From positions 1 to 62,777 of the forward strand of contig CALLAU010000034.1 in NCBI GenBank assembly GCA_938002015.1: 62,777 nt of DNA, given 5' to 3'. The notes below the pieces were generated by a model. The model ran no database searches. It was given only the letters and a program-made list of their open reading frames with translations, and was not told the DNA's origin. Both the position numbers and the translations under genes were made by a program. Each line of letters begins with the position of its first letter. Positions within the stretch are counted from its first letter, which is position 1. This DNA is from an uncultured Bdellovibrionales bacterium (GTDB taxonomy: Bacteria; Bdellovibrionota; Bdellovibrionia; Bdellovibrionales; UBA1609). Shown here in pieces: positions 24,104 through 33,818 of the stretch.

Positions 24104-25309
24104 CTAAAAAAGAGCTTGAAACTGGCCGCCTCCACCTTCCCAGGAGCCATCATCGACATCTAAACTAAGTAAAAAGTTTAAAAAGGCTTTTTTAGAAAAC
24201 ATAAAGCCAAGCCTCATATTAAATCGTGAGTTTATATCATCGTCTTTATCTTCTTTTTTTCTTAGTGAAAGTGGTCCTGAGGCCTTATGAAAAGAACTTT
24301 CTAAGCCAAAATCTATGTAATCTACATATTTTTTAAAATTTTTCTTATACCAAAAATGTGGCATAAAGTTTCGGTGAAAAACTTTCTCCTGACCTAAACT
24401 CCACTTTCTTAAATTAGTTTCAACACCGAAAGTAAAGCTTGAAACTAGCAACTGACTTAATAACCTTAATCCTTCTCTACTCCACACCTGCCTAGATCCA
24501 GAGTTTAAATAAAGCCCCTCTTCTCCTGAAAAACCCTCTAAAGATAAATTAAGTTTTGAATTTTTAATCTTAGTCTGAAGTCTCACCCCCGCTCTAGTTT
24601 CAAAAAATTCATATGTACTGTTTAAGTTTACTAACTCTCTTTTAAGTTTTGAGTTATTCAGTATAAAGTACTCTACTTGTGTTTTATCTAAAATTTTATG
24701 ACTTCCAAGAACTCCAATATTTAAAGATTGTTTTTCATTACTATCTAAACCCTCATTTCTTTCATTAAAAGAAAAATCTGGAAGGTTAAGAAAAAGTTTT
24801 AAAAGGTTTTCATCAGTATAGTTATAGCTAACAGCTGCACCAATATCATTATCACTTTTTTGCGAAAAAAGTGATGTGTTAAAACTAAAACTTAATTTGT
24901 CATTTACAGCATAGCTTAAACCAGCAGTAAGATGAGATCTTGCAATTTCATAATCTTCTTGCTCATAAAAACTTAACTTTAAAACAACTTTATCTGAAAT
25001 AGCTTGGTTTAATTTCAGTCTTTGCTGAATCATAAACCTTTTTGAGCTTATACTTCCAACAGCTATTTCATATCCATTTTTTGAGCTTAAGAAATTAAAG
25101 CTATTCTCTACAGAAAGCCTAAAAGCCAAAAGATCAGAGTAATACTCCCCGTCAATCAAGTCTGGACTCTTAACTTCATCTATTTCTTCTTGATCAAAAA
25201 ATAACAAAGACTCATCAAATGCATAAGTAGACACAACGGCCAGACAGAAGCTAAATGCCAGAAAACAAGCACGCAATACAACTTTCAGTATATAAAAACC
25301 AAAACGCAT
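24104..25309 (-). CDS. Probable outer-membrane beta-barrel protein
   Basis: 401 residues. Signal peptide about 1-30 (AFSFCLAVVSTYAF). The mature sequence is a series of amphipathic strands of 8-12 residues (KLSFSFNTSLFSQ, AAVSYNYTDENLLKLFLNL, RAGVRLQTKIKNSKLNLSLEG) ending in an aromatic residue (FQALF), as expected for a barrel of about 16-18 strands. No family recognised. It follows the secreted protein at 25353 by 43 nt on the same strand, so they may share an operon. Lacks a good ribosome-binding site. Confidence 0.65.
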   Translation of the reverse strand: MRFGFYILKVVLRACFLAFSFCLAVVSTYAFDESLLFFDQEEIDEVKSPDLIDGEYYSDLLAFRLSVENSFNFLSSKNGYEIAVGSISSKRFMIQQRLKLNQAISDKVVLKLSFYEQEDYEIARSHLTAGLSYAVNDKLSFSFNTSLFSQKSDNDIGAAVSYNYTDENLLKLFLNLPDFSFNERNEGLDSNEKQSLNIGVLGSHKILDKTQVEYFILNNSKLKRELVNLNSTYEFFETRAGVRLQTKIKNSKLNLSLEGFSGEEGLYLNSGSRQVWSREGLRLLSQLLVSSFTFGVETNLRKWSLGQEKVFHRNFMPHFWYKKNFKKYVDYIDFGLESSFHKASGPLSLRKKEDKDDDINSRFNMRLGFMFSKKAFLNFLLSLDVDDGSWEGGGGQFQALF

Positions 25310-25352
25310 CTATAACAAGTTAAGCGGTTTTATAACCAATCTAAACATCCGT

Positions 25353-25868
25353 TTATTCAGAGTATCCAGTTGTAATCACAAGCATTTCATTTGTCACAGT
25401 AGATACAATTACTAATGAAAAGTGAGATGAGTAAAATTCTGCATTCCCTGAGTACACCGGATATATAGAATATCTTTTAAACTGTGAAATTATTTTAACA
25501 AGCGGCTTGGTAAAGTCCTCTATCCCGATCAAACTTTTATCATCAACATATGGGTCACTAGTATAGAGTCTATGCGCAAGATCAAAGGCGCTCTCTGCAT
25601 AGGTTTTATCAACAACAAACAAGCCAACGTTAAGATATGAAATATAAGGGTCCTTAAACACATTCTCTACTTCTTCAAGTGCTGGGTAACTTTCATAAGA
25701 ATAAGCATCAAGGTAATTATCAGTTGTCTTAATACCTGCTTTTTCCCAGGCAAGGTATAAATCCTTTAAGTGAACATCAACTAGGTGTTCTGTCGATACA
25801 ACACTTGACCCAGCAACAGCAAACGCTGGTAACAATAGCATTAAAAATGAAATAAATACTTTTCCCAT
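25353..25868 (-). CDS. Small secreted protein, unknown function
   Basis: 171 residues. Signal peptide MGKVFISFLMLLLPAFAVAGS with cleavage after AVA. Mature protein without cysteines, mixed alpha/beta. No family recognised. Sits upstream of the barrel protein at 24104 and downstream of the tRNA, all on the minus strand. Confidence 0.65.
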   Translation of the reverse strand: MGKVFISFLMLLLPAFAVAGSSVVSTEHLVDVHLKDLYLAWEKAGIKTTDNYLDAYSYESYPALEEVENVFKDPYISYLNVGLFVVDKTYAESAFDLAHRLYTSDPYVDDKSLIGIEDFTKPLVKIISQFKRYSIYPVYSGNAEFYSSHFSLVIVSTVTNEMLVITTGYSE

Positions 25869-25985
25869 AAAATCCCCTAACTTAACAATCTACTTACCCT
25901 ACTTATCAAGGTATTTACAGCCACTAAAAACCAAACTAAACCATATCTTAACAAAATAAAATAAGGATCGAAAAACCTCAAAAAG

Positions 25986-26062
25986 TGGTAGCGGAAGAGG
26001 GACTTGAACCCCCGACACCCGGATTATGATTCCGGTGCTCTAACCAGCTGAGCTACTCCGCC
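25986..26062 (-). tRNA. tRNA with CAU anticodon (tRNA-Met elongator, or tRNA-Ile2)
   Basis: 77 nt including an encoded CCA (25986-25988). Complete cloverleaf on the minus strand: acceptor GGCGGAG/TTCCGCT (with G-U pairs), D-arm GCTC/GAGC, anticodon stem CCGGA/TCCGG with loop ATCATAA, T-arm GGGGG-TTCAAGT-CCCTC. It lacks the three G-C pairs of initiator tRNA. Whether the C34 is modified to lysidine (Ile) cannot be read from DNA. Confidence 0.92.
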
Positions 26063-26253
26063 ACATAAAAAGAAGACTCTTTGGTAGTTGAGTTTTAGCT
26101 TACTGTCAAAGAAAGACTTTTATATGTTTTTTTATACTCAAGTCGAACTCATTAGATTTAGCGCTACTAATTCAGCGCATTATCTAAGCATAATGTTTGT
26201 AATATTTTTCTGAATCTACTGAAATTAAGGCTACTTCATATAAGGGGGATCTT

Positions 26254-27435
26254 ATGAAGGCTTTGGCTATTTTTAGTAGTATTTTATTTCTTGCTTTAAA
26301 CTCTTTTGCAATGAGTGACTTAGTCACCACGCAAGAAGATGAAGCGCTTAACCCTGATATTGAAGGTGTTGTGAGTGGTTACAATGTCAGAAACCGCGAT
26401 GACAAAGTTAACTTTGGTATTGTTATGCCAGTTCTAACAAAAACAGATGTGCTAGATTTTCAAATTTCAAAAATCTTAAGCCCTGAAGTGGATGTCTTAA
26501 CAGCTCTAGGCCAAGAAATACCAGTTCCATCAAACGTTTCCATTCCAAGGCAAAGCGAGCGCTACTCTTTTTTTACAGTTACTCTTAATAAGCCTGAGTA
26601 CACAATACCTCTAGCTAAAGGCAGCAAACAGTTAGGTGTTCTTGAAGGCATTTTTCCTTTTAGAAAAGTTGTTGATGCTTTTAGAGCTGGTCGTCCTCTT
26701 TTTAGCTTAGTAAACGATTTTAGTTTTAACACTTACACTCTATCAGAGGAGCTAGATCCACTCTCAAACGATGGAGTTGACCTTGAAGTTGGAGATGTAG
26801 TTATTGAAGACGAAGTCGAGTTCTTCTTAGATCAAGACATTCCTGAAGGTTATGTTGCCCTAGGCTTAACTCTTAACAACTTAAATACTGAAGAAGGTCA
26901 GGAGCAAACTTTCTTCCCGACAGATTTAAAAACTCTTAAGTCTTCTACAGAAATGAACTTAGGCTCAACTCAAAACTCAACTCCTTTAGTTGTTATGATT
27001 CCTCAAGAGTCTTTTGATTCACTTGAAAACTCAACTAAAAACCCTGTGCCTTTTACTCTTTCATGGGATAATGCTTTAGTTGATAACATGCTTCCACTTA
27101 TGAAAGACCATGTTGAGCTAAGTAACATAGAGATGATTATCGATGCTCAAGTTATTAACTCTTCAGCAACTGTTCTAGGCTACAAGCTTTCTATCTTAAG
27201 AAATGACACTGAAAATGGCGAAGAGAAGTTTGAAAAAGACTTTGAAATCGTAGGTCTTGGAGACTTACCTGAAGCTCTAGACCTTGATGGCCAGTTAGAA
27301 ATTGAAGCACGAGTGAGACTTGATGTTTTTGCTACTCAAAATACAAACGAAAGTGCTCAAATTTCAGCTTCAACTCTTGAAGAAGCCGCAAGACAAGCTA
27401 CACTAGTTACAAGGTATGAAGTCGACTTTAAATAA
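26254..27435 (+). CDS. Secreted protein, unknown function
   Basis: 393 residues. AAGGGGG 8 nt before the ATG. Signal peptide ending NSFAMSD. The mature part is acidic, without cysteines, with beta-rich repeats around residues 30-90 and 190-330, and a basic residue only every 20-30 positions. No family recognised. Its last 20 nt overlap the next gene's start, so the two exported proteins are likely co-produced. Confidence 0.7.
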   Translation: MKALAIFSSILFLALNSFAMSDLVTTQEDEALNPDIEGVVSGYNVRNRDDKVNFGIVMPVLTKTDVLDFQISKILSPEVDVLTALGQEIPVPSNVSIPRQSERYSFFTVTLNKPEYTIPLAKGSKQLGVLEGIFPFRKVVDAFRAGRPLFSLVNDFSFNTYTLSEELDPLSNDGVDLEVGDVVIEDEVEFFLDQDIPEGYVALGLTLNNLNTEEGQEQTFFPTDLKTLKSSTEMNLGSTQNSTPLVVMIPQESFDSLENSTKNPVPFTLSWDNALVDNMLPLMKDHVELSNIEMIIDAQVINSSATVLGYKLSILRNDTENGEEKFEKDFEIVGLGDLPEALDLDGQLEIEARVRLDVFATQNTNESAQISASTLEEAARQATLVTRYEVDFK

Positions 27436-27925
27436 ACTTTTATTTTTTATTCTATGCTTTTCTTTAGCACACCCTCTTAAAGCACAAAGTATTGAGAGGG
27501 TTCAGATTCTACCCTTTAAGTATGATGATGTTTGGAGAGGTCTTTTAATAGCACTTTCTAAATACCCTTTAAAAAAGAATAACCAAGAAATTGGTCTTAT
27601 AGAAACTGATATAATTAAAGGAGACTCCGTCTGGAGCCCTCCACATAAGAAGATAGATTCAAACTTAAGGTATAAACTTATCTTTAGAGTTTATGATGGT
27701 AAGGCTAAAAAGCGCCATGCTACAAAGGTTACCGTTTCTAAAACCGCCTACTTAAAGAATGATTTTGTTGGAGATAAAAAAGAGATTGAAAGCGATGGCT
27801 TTGAAGAGATTGCACTTATTTATAGAGCAAAAAGAGAGGTTATTGTAAATAAGTATGCTGATAGAAAATTTAATGCTCCTAAGAAAGTAAAAAAGCGCAT
27901 TCGAAGTAGAAACCAAAGGCGCTAA
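27416..27925 (+). CDS. Secreted protein with BamC/NlpB-like domain (tentative)
   Basis: 169 residues; start inside the end of the previous gene (20-nt overlap). Signal peptide ending HPLKAQS. Residues 30-140, with DDVWRGLLIALSKYPLKKN and IGLIETDIIKGDSVW, follow the helix-grip pattern of BamC-like lipoproteins (YDDVWDAV.. then xGLIxT), but there is no lipobox. The C-terminus is strongly basic (KKVKKRIRSRNQRR) and could touch lipopolysaccharide, peptidoglycan or nucleic acid. Paired with the acidic protein encoded just before. Terminator follows at 27933. Confidence 0.6.
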   Translation: MKSTLNKLLFFILCFSLAHPLKAQSIERVQILPFKYDDVWRGLLIALSKYPLKKNNQEIGLIETDIIKGDSVWSPPHKKIDSNLRYKLIFRVYDGKAKKRHATKVTVSKTAYLKNDFVGDKKEIESDGFEEIALIYRAKREVIVNKYADRKFNAPKKVKKRIRSRNQRR

Positions 27926-27932
27926 CGCAAAA

Positions 27933-27968
27933 AAAAAAGCAAGAAGATCTCTCCCTCCTTGCTTTTAT
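27933..27968 (+). terminator. Intrinsic terminator
   Basis: AAAAAGCAAG / CTTGCTTTT arms with a 14-nt loop, ending in a T-rich tract, just after the stop at 27925. It may also serve the convergent gene at 28000. Confidence 0.7.
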
Positions 27969-27999
27969 AAATGATTTTTTTTCTGCCTATTCTGTTTTC

Positions 28000-28614
28000 T
28001 TAAAAGTTTGTTGCTTTTAAATGAAGTCTTGCCTGTGTTTTAATTTTTGGATCGCTATCAGCTAGTAAAGACTCCCACTTTGCTTTTTTTGGGTTTCGAT
28101 CAAGCCTTCTTAGGGCTTTAACAATTTGTGGTCTAATCCAAAGACTTGAGCTGCCTTTAAAGTTTTTTCTAGCAAAAAGCTCTTCCCATAAAAGGTCTGC
28201 TGAATCTTCATCCCTAAGATCATTAATGATCGCAACAGCGTCTGACCTTACAACGAGTGCTTTATCTTCTTTTAAAAGTTTTCTAGCCCACTTTAAAGCC
28301 AAAACCTTATCTTCTTGTTTCATAATTTTTAAAGCTGGAGATTTGATGAACCACTCTTCTACATTCATACACTCAATTAAAAACTCTTTTCTTTGAAAAG
28401 GACTAAGAACTGAAGCAAACTTTGAAACACTTGCCCATCTTTTTTCAAAACTATACTTATTAGAAAACACAGCCCTTCTCATTGAGGCTAAATCAATTTT
28501 CTCTGTTGTATTAAAATCTCTTGCTGTATTAAAGTCCCAGCTCTTTGCCTTTACACCAGCCAAACTAGTTGCAGGAAGTAGAACACTTACACATAAAACC
28601 TTTAGTGCTTTCAT
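28000..28614 (-). CDS. Exported HEAT-like repeat protein
   Basis: 204 residues from the ATG at 28614, which follows the stop of the upstream gene by 1 nt and has AAGGGG upstream; the frame could open 11 codons earlier. Signal peptide MKALKVLCVSVLLPATSLAG. Residues 90-204 consist of paired helices with HEAT/Arm-like spacing (ALKWARKLLKEDKALVVRSD, VAIINDLRDEDSADLLWEEL, VKALRRLDRNPKKAKWES). Probably a periplasmic scaffold or adaptor. Translationally coupled to the gene before it. Confidence 0.65.
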   Translation of the reverse strand: MKALKVLCVSVLLPATSLAGVKAKSWDFNTARDFNTTEKIDLASMRRAVFSNKYSFEKRWASVSKFASVLSPFQRKEFLIECMNVEEWFIKSPALKIMKQEDKVLALKWARKLLKEDKALVVRSDAVAIINDLRDEDSADLLWEELFARKNFKGSSSLWIRPQIVKALRRLDRNPKKAKWESLLADSDPKIKTQARLHLKATNF

Positions 28615-28615
28615 T

Positions 28616-29101
28616 TTAAAAAACCCCTTTAGACATCTTAATTTCATTATCCATTTCTAAAGCCACTTTCATTGCATCTTTTTCCTGCTCAACTAACACC
28701 TTCTCTGAAAAAGCCTCAGCCTCAATATCTTCATATGCTTCTTCATAAACCTCATCTTCTTGCTCACTAATCTCTTCGTTTAAATGGCTTTGCTTGTTTA
28801 AAAGATCGAGTGGAGAGTCAAAATGATCAAAAAACTTTTTTGAAGAAGACATAGATGACTTAACTTGAACTTCATCAGTGTGACTTTCAGTGGTCTTTAA
28901 CTTTGGCATAAGAGGTATTTTTTTTCTCTTTGCTGCTTGCTGCTTTTTTACTTTTGTAGCCGGCTTTTTAGTTCTTACCTTTAATGTGTCCACAACATTT
29001 CTGCTTAAAACAGAAGACGGTCTTCTTGATAAACTTAAATTATCAAAAAAACCCTTTTCTTGTGCCGACTCTTTAATAGCAATTAAAGCGGAAGTAAGCA
29101 T
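28616..29101 (-). CDS. Lys/Glu-rich protein, unknown function
   Basis: 161 residues from the ATG at 29101, chosen for GGAG 8 nt upstream; a GTG at 29158 would add a hydrophobic stretch (FCISGVGFMLTSALIAI) and make it a membrane-anchored protein, which cannot be excluded. The middle (40-70) is very basic, TKKPATKVKKQQAAKRKKI; the C-terminal half is acidic, EISEQEDEVYEEAYEDIEAE. Likely disordered. No family recognised. Couples to the exported HEAT-like gene that follows. Confidence 0.55.
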   Translation of the reverse strand: MLTSALIAIKESAQEKGFFDNLSLSRRPSSVLSRNVVDTLKVRTKKPATKVKKQQAAKRKKIPLMPKLKTTESHTDEVQVKSSMSSSKKFFDHFDSPLDLLNKQSHLNEEISEQEDEVYEEAYEDIEAEAFSEKVLVEQEKDAMKVALEMDNEIKMSKGVF

Positions 29102-29225
29102 AAAACCGACTCCACTGATACAAAAAATCTCAAACCTATATAAATAAAAGAATTCCACGCTTTTAAGTCTAAAGCGCTGATGAGTTTTTAGCTACGTAAA
29201 CCCTAACTAAAGCATAGCTTATTCT

Positions 29226-30554
29226 TTAAAAACTATATGCCTCACCTGCAGGCTCACCAATAATTTCACCATTATTATAAGCAATACGTCCCTGGACCAT
29301 CGTCATAACCGGAAAGCCTTTTATTTTTAAGCCTTCAAATGGGCTCCAACCTACACGGCTTGTAAGCCATGATTTTTTAATCACTTCTTCTTTTTCAAGA
29401 TCAAGAATTGTAAGGTTAGCTTCTCTTCCGATTTTGATCTCACCTTGTCCCTGAATATTAAATAATTTTGAAGGGTTAAGGCACATAAGTTCAACTATTT
29501 TATTAAGTGAAATTCTACCCTCAGCCATATGATGAAGTAGCAGTGGAAGAGTTGTTTGCACACCAGGAATACCTGAAGGCGACTTTGGATATGGCCTCTT
29601 CTTTTCTTCTTCAGTATGAGGAGCATGATCTGAGCCGATGATATCAACAATTCCAGTATTTATAGCCTTCCATAAGCCCTCTCTGTGCTCTTTTGTTCTT
29701 ATAGGAGGATTCATTTGAGCATAAGTGCCAAAAGCCTCATAACACTCTGGACTCGCTAGAGTAAGGTGTTGAGGAGTGACCTCAACAGACATTTCTGGAG
29801 TTTTATGTGATTTTAAATACTCCATTTCATCTTTTGTTGAAACATGAAGCAAATGAAGCTTTGCTTTGTGTTTTTTAGCTAGCGCCATGATCTGCCTTGT
29901 CGACTCCATTGCGACATCAACATTTCTCCACTTAGGATGAAGTTTTACATCATACTCAAGATCCATGCCCTTATTAAAAATAAGTTTTTGCCTCTTAAGT
30001 AGCAGAGCCTCACTCTCTGAATGCACAGAAAACCTTCTCTTTACCTTTGATAAAATCTTATCAAGTATTTCTTCTTGATGAACTAAAAGAGAGCCTGTTG
30101 AAGACCCCATAAAGATCTTAACACCAGAGCACCCGGCTTCTTGCTCAAGCTTATCAATACTATCTGCATTTTCAGCAGAAGCTCCCATAAAAAAAGCATA
30201 GTTTGTCCATGAAGAGTTTCTTGCTGTATCAAGTTTACTCTTAAGAGCCTCAGCTGAGGTTGTTGCAGGAACTGTGTTTGGCATTTCAAAGTAGCCTGTT
30301 ATTCCTCCAGCAAGAGCTGAAAGGCTACCTGACTTGATATCTTCTTTATGTGTTAAACCAGGGTCTCTAAAGTGAACCTGCGTATCTATTAAGCCTGGAA
30401 GGACTGTTAGACCTTTTAAATCAACTACTTCAATATCATCACCATCACAGTCAACTTTAGAAACAATCTTATTACCCTTAATAAATAAATCCACTTCCTC
30501 TAATTCACTGCTAATAAAAACTTTTGCGTTTTTTAAAATAATACCCTTACTCAT
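29226..30554 (-). CDS. pyrC: Dihydroorotase (class I amidohydrolase)
   Basis: 442 residues from the ATG at 30554 (AGGTGG 5 nt upstream; a GTG three codons earlier is less likely). Third step of de novo UMP synthesis: carbamoyl-aspartate to dihydroorotate, cytosol. Metal and substrate elements: LIDTQVHFRDPGLTHKED (56-73), MPNTVPATT (91-99), FSVHSE (His178), LHLLHVST (His237), IIGSDHAPHTEEE (Asp309) and SPSGIPGVQT. The first histidine of the usual DxHxH site is glutamine (Gln59), a variant known by eye in some proteobacterial enzymes. A dedicated pyrimidine cluster is not seen. Confidence 0.92.
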   Translation of the reverse strand: MSKGIILKNAKVFISSELEEVDLFIKGNKIVSKVDCDGDDIEVVDLKGLTVLPGLIDTQVHFRDPGLTHKEDIKSGSLSALAGGITGYFEMPNTVPATTSAEALKSKLDTARNSSWTNYAFFMGASAENADSIDKLEQEAGCSGVKIFMGSSTGSLLVHQEEILDKILSKVKRRFSVHSESEALLLKRQKLIFNKGMDLEYDVKLHPKWRNVDVAMESTRQIMALAKKHKAKLHLLHVSTKDEMEYLKSHKTPEMSVEVTPQHLTLASPECYEAFGTYAQMNPPIRTKEHREGLWKAINTGIVDIIGSDHAPHTEEEKKRPYPKSPSGIPGVQTTLPLLLHHMAEGRISLNKIVELMCLNPSKLFNIQGQGEIKIGREANLTILDLEKEEVIKKSWLTSRVGWSPFEGLKIKGFPVMTMVQGRIAYNNGEIIGEPAGEAYSF

Positions 30555-30635
30555 ACATACCACCTACAAAAACAACTTATTCTAACTTTATTTGAAAGTA
30601 AAAAGTTAAAACCAAATTACCAAGAAAGATGCTAA

Positions 30636-33600
30636 TTAGTTCTCAAGCTTATAGAAGTTAAGCGTTTCCCTGTGAAAGTCCTGCATTTTTTGATCATAAT
30701 CACCCCACAGGTAAGGCGATACGAGCTCTTCTGGCGTGTAGGGTTTATGCAGTATAGAAAAATTATAGGTTTCAAACTCAACCTCTTGGTTTCTCATTTG
30801 AACGTAATCTCTAAATTTTTGCATCAAAGTCAGGTCAAACTTTATAACCTTACTAATTTGTCTTTTTGATTCTTCACCAAAATCAATAATAGAGCTCCAA
30901 TCTATCTCATGCGCACTATGTACTACTCGACCGGCTGCTCCCCAAGGGTTTTCTCGAGTAAACATGCTTTCAGCATCAACAAACCCACCTTGACCAGGTC
31001 CAGAAGGAGCACTCGGCTCCGGGCTATCTCTTATAAAACCAGGAGTATAAGTCATATAATGATTTATATCTGCATCATAACCAAGGTCTCTTGAAACTAG
31101 TATCTGGAAGTAACTATCTAAAGGTCCCCAAGGAAAAAACGCTCTCCTCTCAGTCCTAACATCACCATAATAACCAATAGATGCTAAAAACCCATCTGGA
31201 GCTACCATGCCTTCGCTTGCCTCATTTGACCCGCAAGAGGGACACTCCACATCACTATATGTTATTAATTTCTTTTCCCATTCTTGGAGTGCATAATCTC
31301 GTATATAGGTTTGAGATCTTGTTAGCGACTCTTCAAAGCGCTCAAATGTTTTTTCATCACTTGCTTCAAAATCAACTTTTTGTATAGCACCTTTAATATA
31401 ATTTAATCTCACCAACCCTCTAGCCATGCTTTCTCTAAATTCTAGTATTTTAAAATTTTCATTTAAATTTGTTAAAAAGAATTTCTCAGCCTCTTCTATA
31501 CCATTATATTTTTTAAGCTTCGGGTTTATATTTAATGTTGTGTTCTCCACTTCTATCTTTTTAGCTACAGAAAAATATGAGTCATAGTTAAAATCATAGT
31601 ACTGCCCAAACTCTGAAGACTTAATATAGTGAAAAATTCTAATCAACTGCAAAAGGGGGCTATCAGAAAAAGAGTACCTATCATTGTCTTCTTGAAAACC
31701 GTATTTAACATTTAAATCAATAAAGAAGTCATTCCATGAAGACAGGCCCCTTAGGTGTGATATCGCAGGATTCAAAATATCACTTTTAGTAATTTCACCT
31801 AAATTTAGTTTCTCAAGGTCAATTTTAACCTTTTCAGCAAACTCTATCTCTTTTTCAACAACAATAGCCGCAATTTTGGATTCAATATCTCTAGCTTCAC
31901 CAAAGCAATTATCAAAAGCCTTAATATCACTCTCTACTTCAGTAATAAGTTCTTTGACTTTTGTTTCTATAGGGTGCTTATTCGCCTCTAAATCTCCAAG
32001 CATAACGTTTCTAATAATAGCTTTTGGATAAAATTCAGATCTGTATATTTCTAATAACTCGGGTATAAAAAAGTCGGCTTGGTTAAACATATAAGTCTTA
32101 AAAAAAGCTTCAAAGCCAGGCGACTGAGTCTCTGAGGAAACGAGCCCTGTAGCAAGCCTTAAGCTCTTGTTCTTCATTACATCGCTCATATCTAGACTAA
32201 AAGCATAGTTCTTTGTTTTCAACCCTCTACACATAGAATGAAACAGGGGCATTTTTTCACGGCTTCTTTTGTAAAGCTCATATCCCGAGCTAAACCTCTG
32301 GTAATCTTCCTCAACCGCATCTCGAAACATTTCTTTAAATTCAGTTTCAAATGACGATGAAAAAATCTCCTGAACTCCAAACTTTTTCATAAACTCAAAG
32401 GACCACAAAACTTTAAGTGGGTCTGACAACTGCCTCACATTAGCTTCGAAAAAACTAATAAGGCCATCCATTCTACCACCAAACAATTGTTTTGAAATCG
32501 TGTCTGCATTAACAAAAACTGATACTCTTCCAAAATTTAAAACTTCCGTATGGCCAACTTTGACAACTTTAGTAGCTACAATCAAGTTACTTGATAGCTC
32601 TAATGCGACAAAGAAAAAGTCATGGAACTGCCTAACAAGCTTTAAGGTTTTGATGTTGTCATCTTGAAGAAACATAATTCCACCAGCTTGCTCAACGTCT
32701 TTAAAAAAGATACTCCATTTCAATTTTAATGAAACATCGATTTTTTCTTGCAGTCTAAATAAAAAGTCTGTCGGCAAAAGACCTGCACTAAACTTCTCTT
32801 CAATATATTCATGTATCAGTAACAGGCTTTCCTCCATTAGAGACAGCCCTCGATAAAGCAAATACTTTCTGACTCTTTCATGATCCAAACTGTCGTTCTT
32901 AGTGACCGAAGAAAGAGGCACACCAATTGCCATCTCATTAGTTAAAAGGTTGCGCATACTGTACTTATCTTGAAAAGACGATAAATCACAATCTATTTTC
33001 ATATGCTCTTCTAACTTTAGTTTATTTAAATCAAAGTCTTTACAAATTTTGTCATTGGTTTCATCTATAGCTCTCTTTATAAGTGCAGAAAAAACTTCGT
33101 CAGTAATAGCTTCCATTTCTTGCATTGACTTAATATAAAAGTACCAACTCTTGATCTTTTTAGGAAACAGCTTAAGAACCAGCTCATCTGTTCCAACTAA
33201 CCCTTTAAATACCTCTGGCGAACTCGCCAACGCATTCAGATAAATAGGCTTATAACTTTCAAGATTTAAAGTTTCCTCATTTATAATAATTCTTGTAAGT
33301 AACTTCCATTTATCTTGTCCATGATAATTCGAGCTAAATAAATGATCTAAGAATACTTGTTTACTAGTAATATTGTCTATTTGTGCTATCAAGGCGCTAT
33401 AAAGTCTGCTATCTAACTTAACTAGGTAAGAGATATTACAATCAGAAAATCGCTCTACACAGTTTTCATTCACAGATAAAAGTAGCTTATCTTGAATACC
33501 CGAATCCATTACTCCATTAACGTATATACTGTCTACTATCCTTTGAAAATTATCTATTACCATTTGTGATCTAATAAACTCATCATCATTAATATTTAGA

Positions 33601-33818
33601 GGATCTATAATGAATTTAAAAGCCCCAATCATATCGCTACGATCTAAGAACTCCTTAAATTCTAAACTTTTACCAGACAATGCCAATTCTAAATCAGTAT
33701 GCACATTAGCTCTTAAGATGTGCTCTCTTTGCCCCGCCTCTTTTCGAGAACATCCTATAAAAGCAAGGCAAATTATTAAAAAAGAAACTAAAAACCTAGA
33801 GGTTTTTAATAAGATCAT
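30636..33818 (-). CDS. Large lipoprotein, third gene of the lipoprotein operon
   Basis: 1060 residues from the ATG at 33818 (AGAGG 6 nt upstream). Signal II peptide with lipobox AFIGC (Cys23) and Ser at +2, so outer-membrane sorting is expected. Starts CSRKEAGQREHI after lipidation, close to the CSRKEVNVRDHI of the preceding lipoprotein, and both have a Cys-x6-Cys pair about 100 residues on; they look like distant paralogues. Mostly helical, with a lone CPSC near residue 850. No known family. Start overlaps the previous gene by 23 nt (26 nt if the upstream TTG is used), so the operon is co-translated. Probably on the cell surface or periplasmic face. Confidence 0.75.
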   Translation of the reverse strand: MILLKTSRFLVSFLIICLAFIGCSRKEAGQREHILRANVHTDLELALSGKSLEFKEFLDRSDMIGAFKFIIDPLNINDDEFIRSQMVIDNFQRIVDSIYVNGVMDSGIQDKLLLSVNENCVERFSDCNISYLVKLDSRLYSALIAQIDNITSKQVFLDHLFSSNYHGQDKWKLLTRIIINEETLNLESYKPIYLNALASSPEVFKGLVGTDELVLKLFPKKIKSWYFYIKSMQEMEAITDEVFSALIKRAIDETNDKICKDFDLNKLKLEEHMKIDCDLSSFQDKYSMRNLLTNEMAIGVPLSSVTKNDSLDHERVRKYLLYRGLSLMEESLLLIHEYIEEKFSAGLLPTDFLFRLQEKIDVSLKLKWSIFFKDVEQAGGIMFLQDDNIKTLKLVRQFHDFFFVALELSSNLIVATKVVKVGHTEVLNFGRVSVFVNADTISKQLFGGRMDGLISFFEANVRQLSDPLKVLWSFEFMKKFGVQEIFSSSFETEFKEMFRDAVEEDYQRFSSGYELYKRSREKMPLFHSMCRGLKTKNYAFSLDMSDVMKNKSLRLATGLVSSETQSPGFEAFFKTYMFNQADFFIPELLEIYRSEFYPKAIIRNVMLGDLEANKHPIETKVKELITEVESDIKAFDNCFGEARDIESKIAAIVVEKEIEFAEKVKIDLEKLNLGEITKSDILNPAISHLRGLSSWNDFFIDLNVKYGFQEDNDRYSFSDSPLLQLIRIFHYIKSSEFGQYYDFNYDSYFSVAKKIEVENTTLNINPKLKKYNGIEEAEKFFLTNLNENFKILEFRESMARGLVRLNYIKGAIQKVDFEASDEKTFERFEESLTRSQTYIRDYALQEWEKKLITYSDVECPSCGSNEASEGMVAPDGFLASIGYYGDVRTERRAFFPWGPLDSYFQILVSRDLGYDADINHYMTYTPGFIRDSPEPSAPSGPGQGGFVDAESMFTRENPWGAAGRVVHSAHEIDWSSIIDFGEESKRQISKVIKFDLTLMQKFRDYVQMRNQEVEFETYNFSILHKPYTPEELVSPYLWGDYDQKMQDFHRETLNFYKLEN

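Noticed and set aside
25986..26062. Initiator tRNA-fMet
   Set aside because: No three G-C pairs in the anticodon stem and a paired acceptor end; it is elongator Met or Ile2.
28890..29147. Hydrophobic open frame opposite the Lys/Glu-rich gene
   Set aside because: Shadow of a Lys-rich coding strand, which gives Phe-rich antisense.
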